From Mesostigma viride (lineage: Eukaryota; Streptophyta; Mesostigmatophyceae; Mesostigmatales; Mesostigmataceae), in NCBI GenBank assembly GCA_009746045.1, contig RPFO01000022.1, positions 261,501 through 285,000 of the forward strand: 23,500 nucleotides of DNA, written 5' to 3'. Below are positions 18,184 through 23,500 of this stretch, one piece after another (position 1 is the first letter of the stretch; the number at the start of each line of letters is the position of its first letter). The translations under genes and the position numbers were made by a program. A model generated the notes under the pieces. That model was not told the origin of the DNA. It searched no databases and was given only the letters and a program-made list of their open reading frames with translations.

Positions 18184-18271
18184 CTTCTTCCCTTCCCTTG
18201 TCACGGAATCGTAGGTCGACCTGTGTGCTTCTTCCCTTCCCTTGTCACGGAATCGTAGGTCGACCTGTGTG
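18184..18271. repeat. perfect 44-bp tandem duplication
   Basis: Positions 18184-18227 and 18228-18271 are identical. Each unit starts with a pyrimidine run and contains TCACGGAATCG and the palindrome AGGTCGACCT. Exact identity indicates a recent duplication, or an assembly artefact. Confidence 0.95.
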
Positions 18272-19226
18272 CGCTGGTATGCCTGGTTGTGCGGCCACGT
18301 GGGAGGTGGCTTCCATCCCATTGCAGCATGGGGGGGGGAGCCTCTGTTGGTGTCTTGATTTTGCTTTTTGGTCGGTGTTTTCTTTGGGGGGGGGGAGGAT
18401 GTGGCTTAAATGAGTTTCGGGGGAGGATTGTACTTGGCCATTGGTCTGGATGTAACGGGGTGGCTTGCTAGGATGGCAGTGCAAGGACCTTTCTGCAAGC
18501 TACAGGTTGTATGCAAAGTCATTGAAACCGGCACGCACCCCTATGGTGCACCGCTTGTCCGCTGTGCCTCGTCCCATGCGCAGTGGGCCTCTCATTTCTA
18601 GTCCTGTAACGTGTCCTTCTGGTTGCGCCTCCCCCGCAGACCCCAAGGGCAACTTTGTGAAGGGTATGCTAGGACTAGGATAGGGCATGTGGAGGATATG
18701 GTAGGACTAGGGAACGGCCCCCATTGCAAAGCACATGGTGGATGCCCGCGTCGAGGTGGGAAGAATAGGGTGCATTATGTTGTTTTATTGTGGCACATAT
18801 CCCCCATTATTCCCTCTAAGAATAGCTGACGTTCTGTTTTAGCTTATTTCTAATGAAACAGGCTTTTTCCCTCACACTCCTCACGCATGCATCTGCCTAC
18901 AATTTTCTCTGTGCCAACAGGTCTGTAACAATTAGGCATGAAGCTTGCAAGCATGGAGGTCTGCGGCAGGGACCAGAACGTGCTGTTCGGCAAAGGATGG
19001 GATGATTGATCCGTAGGGTGCGCCACCAAATTGGCTACAACAGAGGTTTATGAGACAATAAATCAATGGCTAGCTGGTGGACAACATATCAGTCTGTACC
19101 ATGCAACACAAAGAGAGAGAGCGATAGCGCGCACCCTAGCCGCATAAAAAACGGGGACATTGCGCGCATGCAAAACGCTTCAACATGCACATACATGTGC
19201 CAGAGAATATCATCATGTATGCAACC

Positions 19227-19269
19227 TACACACGTGTGCATGTGCACATGCATGTGCATGCATGTATAC
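19227..19269. repeat. 43-bp alternating purine-pyrimidine tract
   Basis: Strict alternation of pyrimidine and purine over 43 bp, containing the perfect 16-bp palindrome TGCATGTGCACATGCA (19237-19252). Such tracts can adopt Z-DNA or cruciform structures. No gene is adjacent. Confidence 0.85.
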
Positions 19270-19458
19270 TAGAGCACTGCATTGGACAGCTGGAATGCAT
19301 GAGTGAGCATGGAATTTAAAAAAAATTAAATTAAATCATAACGTCACAGGCGATGGATGGATGGATGGATGGGTGCAAACAGTCCTACCGGTCTAAGCTA
19401 TCTATCTACAACAGCTATCTACAACATCTATCTACAAAATCTAGCAAGCGAGCAAGAT

Positions 19459-19523
19459 TAAAAAAAATTAAAGTAAATTATAACATGCCTCCGTTGGGAG
19501 ATCATGTAGCACACATTCCTAAT
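19459..19523 (-). mobile_element. 65-bp ultra-short LINE 3'-end insertion
   Basis: AAGCGAGCAAGAT flanks it at 19446-19458 and 19524-19536, a clean 13-bp target duplication. The insert, read on the minus strand, is only AATGTGTGCTACATGATC, the TCTCC-CAAC-GGAGG hairpin (19488-19501), ATGTTATAATTT and an A/T-rich tail. It is therefore a retroposition product that kept just the last ~40 nt of the element plus tail. Confidence 0.85.
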
Positions 19524-19632
19524 AAGCGAGCAAGATGTCCCACAAATGCTATCAGGACTACGCTGCCTAATCTCAAGGAGACAACCAGCGCAGGCCAGAA
19601 ATCGGGAGAATCCGGACCATGGTAGCTCGACC

Positions 19633-19873
19633 AGCCCAGCCTGGCCGGCACCTCCTGACGTGCGCCGGGCCCAGTGATGTTAGACGCCGCAAGGCCCGCA
19701 CCTTCAAAGAACAGCTAGTAGAGGACATGGGGGGCCTAGGCCTTTCCGTGATTTGGAAGAAGATGATGGACAAGGCCAAGTGGGCCCAGGTCATAGAGGA
19801 CAACGAGCCCCCCCCAGTGGGGAAGCGCCCGCGTGTGCAATCCCGTGGGAGGCACGCCAGACAGCTCCCCTAG
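19633..19873 (+). pseudogene. LINE ORF2 C-terminal tail
   Basis: Open frame ending at a TAG at 19871-19873. Contains TFKEQLVEDMGGLGLSVIWK and MDKAKWAQVIEDN, then a basic Pro-rich end (PPPVGKRPRVQSRGR). This W-containing tail is typical of the last part of LINE ORF2 proteins after the reverse transcriptase domain. Only the C-terminal ~80 residues remain, so it cannot act alone. Confidence 0.75.
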
Positions 19874-20152
19874 GGCAGCGGCTGTCTAGATAGATGTTGT
19901 AGTTAGAATGATGTTAGCTAGATGTAGTATGTAGCTGATGTAGATAGATTAGACCGGTAGGACTGTTTGCACCCATCCATCCATCCATCCCCGATGCATG
20001 ACCACGAGCCACGAGCCACGAGGTAGCCATGGCTGACGGCGGAGCTCATAACTTTCACGTTTGAGCCCCAAATTCAGCTGTGAATATCACTATCGCTTCG
20101 TCTTTCTAAGACGCACATGCTGATATAATTTTCCGAATCTAACACGCAATAT

Positions 20153-21499
20153 ATGACGAGCAAACGTCCTTTGACGCAACGCAGTTTGGCGGATGCGCTC
20201 GCCCATGAAAATGCGGCAGCTGCGGCTGCAGCTTCGCCATCAGGTCCGGTAGACAGCGGTGACACTAGTCGTGCACTGGTGGCCACCCAGCAACCTCCCG
20301 GGCTTAATGCCTCGCCATCGGCATCGCCTGACCCGAAACGCACCCGCCCAGCCGACAAAACAGGATGGTCCCGCCCCTCGGAACCGCGCTTTCGGCCCCA
20401 CCCTTTCAAGGTCGATGATCACGACTGGAACAACCTGTCTCCTTACGATGCTATGGACTGCATCTTCTACGGGGACTACGCCTCGCTTTACGACCTGTGC
20501 CTCCATCTTTACGACCAAGGTCGCCTCATCGGCAGCAACGGCAGCCGCTGGCAAACCCACGGCGCCCTGCTTGGCTGCCCCCGCCCCCAGCTCCAGCACA
20601 CCATCCTCAACTCCCTTCTCGAGCGCTCTGACGACGAGATCTGGGCTCCATCCATCTCCGCCCCCACCCTCCGTTCCATCCTCACGGAAGCCTTTCAGCA
20701 GCACGTGACCCCCCTTGCTGCTGACGTCGCAGCAATGGGTGGCACGCTGGCTGCTGAACTTCCTCACATTTCCGCCGCTGCCGCCTCCACCTCCACTGCC
20801 ATTTCCGCCTCCACTGCCGACATCAAAGCCCAGCTCCTCGACCTCGACCAACGCCTTCAAGCCACCGCCAACGCCCTTGAGAGCTTGCATGACACCGCCG
20901 GCCTCACCGCCCAGGCGGTGAAGGACATCGCCGCCCAGCCGGCGTCTGCTGGCCCGGCCGGCGATGCTCCCTCCACCTGGGCGGACTTGCTTAAGCAGCA
21001 CACCACCTCCACCACCTCCACCATCTCGGCACAACTCAAGCAACAAGCCCTCGACCTTCGCGAGGAAACCGACATCGCCCGGCGCAGCCACAATGTCATC
21101 GTCAAGCACTTCGACCAGCCGGCAGGTGAGACCTCCACGACCCTTCTTGAGGCATTTAAGCGCGACATTCTTGCCCCCATGCTACTCACTGGTGAGCTGG
21201 ACATGTCGGCTGTCCGCCTCCCCCGCGCGCGGGGGAAGGCTGGCCCGGCACCCGTGCTCCTCACCTTTAAGTACATGGCGGACAAGCTGTCGTTCCTTAA
21301 ATGCCGCAAGAAGCTCTCGAGGACTCGCTTCACGCTGGACGACGACTTGACCCTGGCCCAGCAACAGCGGCGACGCGAGCTATGGCCGGCCTACCTTCAG
21401 CTCCGGCACAGCGCAGGGGGGAAGCCGGTATACTGGAGGGGGGCGGTCATCCACGTTGACCACAAGCCCTGGCAGCCCCCTCCTGCCACCCCAGACTAG
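20153..21499 (+). CDS. LINE-type ORF1 protein (coiled coil, RRM-like, C-terminal domain)
   Basis: Intact 448-codon frame. Residues 1-85 are basic and Pro/Ala/Ser-rich. Residues 88-190 are a globular segment (DDHDWNNLSPYDAMDCIFYG, then LHLYDQGRLIG) that I do not recognise. About 222-262 and 290-310 are heptad-like, probably a coiled coil. RRSHNVIVKHF (311-320) and PVLLTFKYMADKLSFLKC (367-384) fit the first and third strands of an RRM-like fold. The end (TRFTLDDDLTLAQQQRRREL, then WRGAVIHVD) fits the C-terminal domain of L1-type ORF1 proteins. Such proteins trimerise, bind element RNA and act as nucleic-acid chaperones. The frame is intact although the element lacks ORF2, and the truncated copy at 6502-6755 shares its C-terminus. 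Confidence 0.83.
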   Translation: MTSKRPLTQRSLADALAHENAAAAAAASPSGPVDSGDTSRALVATQQPPGLNASPSASPDPKRTRPADKTGWSRPSEPRFRPHPFKVDDHDWNNLSPYDAMDCIFYGDYASLYDLCLHLYDQGRLIGSNGSRWQTHGALLGCPRPQLQHTILNSLLERSDDEIWAPSISAPTLRSILTEAFQQHVTPLAADVAAMGGTLAAELPHISAAAASTSTAISASTADIKAQLLDLDQRLQATANALESLHDTAGLTAQAVKDIAAQPASAGPAGDAPSTWADLLKQHTTSTTSTISAQLKQQALDLREETDIARRSHNVIVKHFDQPAGETSTTLLEAFKRDILAPMLLTGELDMSAVRLPRARGKAGPAPVLLTFKYMADKLSFLKCRKKLSRTRFTLDDDLTLAQQQRRRELWPAYLQLRHSAGGKPVYWRGAVIHVDHKPWQPPPATPD

Positions 21500-21897
21500 G
21501 GAATTCATACCAGTAGTGTAGATTAGTCAGGCTTAGCCTAGCATGTGGCCCACGCGCATGTGCGCCCATAATGGCCCCCATGGATGTTGTCTACAGGATT
21601 TAGCCAAGCCCTGCCTATAACGGGACCCCCATGGATGTTGCATTAAGAATTTCGCCATGCTATGCCATGCAGAGAGATGCTCTCTGTAGAGAAGCCATGT
21701 CCTAGCTCTTGTATAGCCATGATGATCTTCCCCACCTATGACAGGCTCCCCTTCGCTGGGTGTTGCCTGAAACTCTGGGTGGTGCAGGTGCCCTAGTGCA
21801 CCTAGAGCAAGTGTTGTTTACATTCCCACCCTTGCAGGAAGTAGCTTAGAATGTATGATAGGCCATATGCCCCTTCTCTGGGCTATGTGCTACATAT

Positions 21898-21911
21898 ACT
21901 CCCAACGGAGT
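21898..21911 (+). repeat. 3' terminal hairpin of the ORF1-only element
   Basis: ACTCC-CAAC-GGAGT, preceded by TATGTGCTACATAT and followed by TATGTTACAATTC. Same architecture as the hairpin of the reverse transcriptase-coding LINE at 7002-7015, whose outer base pair is reversed. Confidence 0.75.
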
Positions 21912-21969
21912 TATGTTACAATTCAATTCAATTCAATTCAATCCATCCATCGGGGTTAATGCTCCGTGA

Positions 21970-21983
21970 CTCCCCAACGGGAG
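21970..21983 (+). repeat. 3' terminal hairpin of the CATC-family LINE
   Basis: CTCCC-CAAC-GGGAG, enclosed by a second complementary pair GACTC/GAGTC (21968-21972 and 21987-21991) that competes with or extends it. Followed by TAAT units. Confidence 0.7.
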
Positions 21984-22025
21984 CACGAGTCTAATTAATT
22001 AATTAATTAATTAATGGTAGCTCGA

Positions 22026-23500
22026 GCCTGCCATTATCTTGTCCGCGTGTTCGAGTCATTCAGGATGATGACTATGAATGGTGATGGAAATCTCGTCCGA
22101 AATACGAGGCATACCCTGATACAAATTAGACTCGATCTAATGACCTACGCTTGGAAAACCCTACATTCAGGACCTGTCGGAGCATCCTGTAAACCATGCC
22201 GTCTAGCTTAGCTGCCAGTGTGTCCGTGAGTGTCCACGCCTCGGCGCCATACGTAAGCACCGTGAGGACGAGGGCCTTGAAGAGCATGCGCGTGCGATGC
22301 TCGCCCAGGCCCTTCGAGCGCCAGTAGCTAGGTGTTGAGCGAATGGAGCTTGGCCCAGGCCAGGCCGATGCGGATGCCCGCCACATCACGTGTCAGGGAG
22401 CATGCTCCCCAACAGTTTGAAGCGGTCACGGAACGGGACCTCCGTCCCGTCGAGCAGGCGCGGCAGCGGTGGGTGACTGGAGGCCCCAATTGTCACCATC
22501 GCCTCAGTTGTGACACTAATCTCCAACCCCACGTACCGCCCTCGCCTCCAACCCCAGACAGTCCAGCCAGGTCTGAATGTGCTCGGGGCGCGCGATGAGG
22601 GTGGTGTCGTCTGCATAAATGAGGTCGGCCAGGCGGTAGCCAGTGCCAACCTCGCCGTGCTCGCGCTCGTTAAGGATGCCAAGCCGGGCTCGAACCCCTT
22701 AAGAGCAGTAAAGCGCGCACGTGCCCGGCGCATGCATGTCGTGATCCGTGACAATAATGAACAGATATGCATGGGGACAGGACACAACCTCAAGCCACAC
22801 CCCGTGGTGAAGAGGGAATGGTGGCGTGGTGCCTTCCGCAGTCCGCACTACTGCCTGTGAGCCCTCATATGTACACTAGTCGACGAATGGCAGCAATAAA
22901 CGCTGGTGGTACCCGATCCAGAGCTAGGATGGCCCAAAGAGCCTCCCAGAGGACCGTTTCAAAGGCCTTGACATAGTCGACAAAAATGAAGACCAGTGGC
23001 AAACCATCAGGGCAAAGGCGACGCACCTCCTCCATCAACCGGCGCGCGACAAATACAGCCATTACAGTGTTACGACCACGGCGAATTAACCCATCTGAGA
23101 CTCACCCAGGTGTGGATCCAGCGCGGCGCGGAGCCTGTGCAGCATCATGCGCATGAAGACCTTTAGCGCGGCGCTCTGGAGGCAGACACCCCGATAGTTA
23201 CCGGGGTCAGCAGCAGAGCCCTTCTTGTACAGCATGACTCGGATGGCCGTCAGTGCCACTCGGCAGCAGGCGGAGGCTCATCAGAGAGCAGGACACGGTT
23301 GCAGAACGCCAGCAGAAGATCCCCCACCGCCGGGTCAGGGGTCTTCAGCAGCTCAGCAGAAAGGTGGTCGGCACCGACCGCCGCGTTGTACCGCAGGCGA
23401 GCAAGGGCGCCGTCCAATTCCATCAAAGTGAAGGCCGGGGTGGACGACGTCGGTGGTGGCAAGGCAGCCCTCCTGCAAGGCGGGGACTTGGTAGTCCGCG
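22026..23500 (-). pseudogene. LINE ORF2 reverse transcriptase, degenerate, 5' part outside window
   Basis: Minus-strand pieces in reverse transcriptase order: FTLMELDGALARLRYNAAVG and LSAELLKTP (23460-23330), YKKGSAADPGNYRGVCLQSA (~23235-23175), RRGRNTVMAVFVARRL (~23080-23030), FVDYVKAF (motif A, 22961-22984), YADD catalytic motif (22606-22617), FKLLGSMLPDT, then LFKALVLTVLTYGAEAWTLT and LDGMVYRMLRQVLNVGF (~22290-22150). At least three frameshifts or stops break it (near 23245, 23085 and 22867), and one lies near 22350. It cannot make a functional enzyme. Together with 4293-4774 it shows that one reverse transcriptase family spread here. Confidence 0.9.

Larger units (their letters stand above)
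17427..19313. other. 1.9-kb region downstream of the LYR gene, no gene assigned
   Basis: Probably starts with the LYR 3' UTR. Several TGTAA motifs occur (18451, 18605, 18924). Two stretches look exon-like: ~17880-18020, open in two frames and ending CAG|GTATGT, and ~18641-18665, bounded by a CCCCGCAG acceptor-like end and an AAGG|GTATGC donor-like end. I could not join them into a known protein, so they remain unassigned. Confidence 0.4.
19991..21941 (+). mobile_element. ORF1-only retroelement, apparently complete (copy A)
   Basis: Bounded on both sides by CATC/ATCC units of the host LINE 3' UTR (…CCATCC at 19990 and ATCCATCCATCGGGG from 21941). Contents: ~160-bp 5' region, one intact ORF1 (20153-21499), ~400-bp 3' UTR, TATGTGCTACA, the ACTCC-CAAC-GGAGT hairpin (21898-21911), ATGTTA and about five AATTC tail units. 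There is no endonuclease or reverse transcriptase sequence between ORF1 and the tail. Because the insertion sits within a short repeat, the exact target duplication cannot be delimited. Confidence 0.8.
19631..22013 (+). mobile_element. LINE (family with CATC 3' UTR), itself split by an ORF1-only element
   Basis: Inserted into the outer LINE with the 12-bp duplication ATGGTAGCTCGA. Parts: ORF2 C-terminus (to 19873), 3' UTR with TTAGACCGGTAGGACTG, a CATC motif interrupted at 19990/21941 by the ORF1-only element, then ATCGGGGTTAATGCTCC, hairpin CTCCC-CAAC-GGGAG (21970-21983), CACGAGTC and about six TAAT units. 5'-truncated. Confidence 0.8.
19314..23500 (-). mobile_element. outer (oldest) LINE copy, split by a later insertion
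   Basis: A minus-strand LINE entering from the right edge: reverse transcriptase pseudogene 23500-22026, continuing at 19630 after an inserted block, then an ORF2 tail (WPALVVS, FVGHLAR), a 3' UTR with TTAGACCGGTAGGACTG and five CATC units, and an AATTT-type tail (19314-19339). The junction is proven by ATGGTAGCTCGA present at both 19619-19630 and 22014-22025, and by the uninterrupted homologous sequence at ~5062-5118. The terminal hairpin is missing here: sequence jumps from CCTGTGAC to GTTATG. The 5' end lies outside the window. Confidence 0.8.

Noticed and set aside
22014-23500. Twin-priming inversion as the explanation for opposite orientations at 22014
   Set aside because: In twin priming the inverted part lies 5' of the tailed part. 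Here a 12-bp duplication on both sides of 19631-22013 explains the arrangement as a simple insertion into an older LINE.

Overview
This window is nuclear DNA from a eukaryote, most likely a green alga or a related photosynthetic protist. Two conserved genes are split by GT-AG (and one GC-AG) introns. Coding exons are GC-rich, candidate TGTAA polyadenylation motifs of the chlorophyte type occur near gene 3' ends, and the intergenic DNA is full of non-LTR retrotransposon (LINE) debris and giant tetranucleotide arrays. I cannot name the species.

Conserved host genes: (1) 1-1598, minus: a partial ABCG-type ABC transporter, uninterrupted by introns. (2) 2763-3197, plus: an unrecognised small protein with two hydrophobic segments. 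(3) 12510-15891, minus: PDX2/PdxT, the glutaminase subunit of pyridoxal 5'-phosphate synthase, reconstructed as six exons (269 aa). (4) 16737-17426, plus: a small LYR-motif protein in three exons (79 aa), divergent from PDX2 across an 845-bp shared intergenic region.

Retroelement zones: 3.7-7.9 kb, 9.7-12 kb and 19.3-23.5 kb are mosaics of LINE copies in both orientations. Many end in the same short terminal hairpin (5-bp stem, CAAC loop) followed by TAAT-, AATTT- or AATTC-type tails. Target-site duplications let several insertions be ordered. At 19.3-23.5 kb an old minus-strand LINE (reverse transcriptase pseudogene) was split by a plus-strand LINE, and that LINE was split by a plus-strand element that carries only an intact 448-aa ORF1 and no reverse transcriptase. 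A second, 5'-truncated copy of this ORF1-only element lies at 6.5-7.86 kb. A 258-264-bp anonymous repeat has inserted twice, both times into LINE sequence.

Three giant arrays, (CCCT)n 548 bp, (AACG)n 709 bp and (GGAT)n 819 bp, lie within 7 kb. At least two arise from LINE 3' ends: the GGAT array is an expansion of a 4-5-unit motif inside the LINE 3' UTR, and the AACG array sits where the LINE tail should be. The open frames across these arrays are low-complexity translation artefacts.

The most interesting possibility is a trans-mobilisation system: an ORF1-only element and separate reverse transcriptase-bearing LINEs share a roughly 40-nt 3' end with a covarying hairpin, and the 3' ends of these elements seed long microsatellites. 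All homology statements come from comparing copies inside this window and from recognising family motifs; no database was searched.
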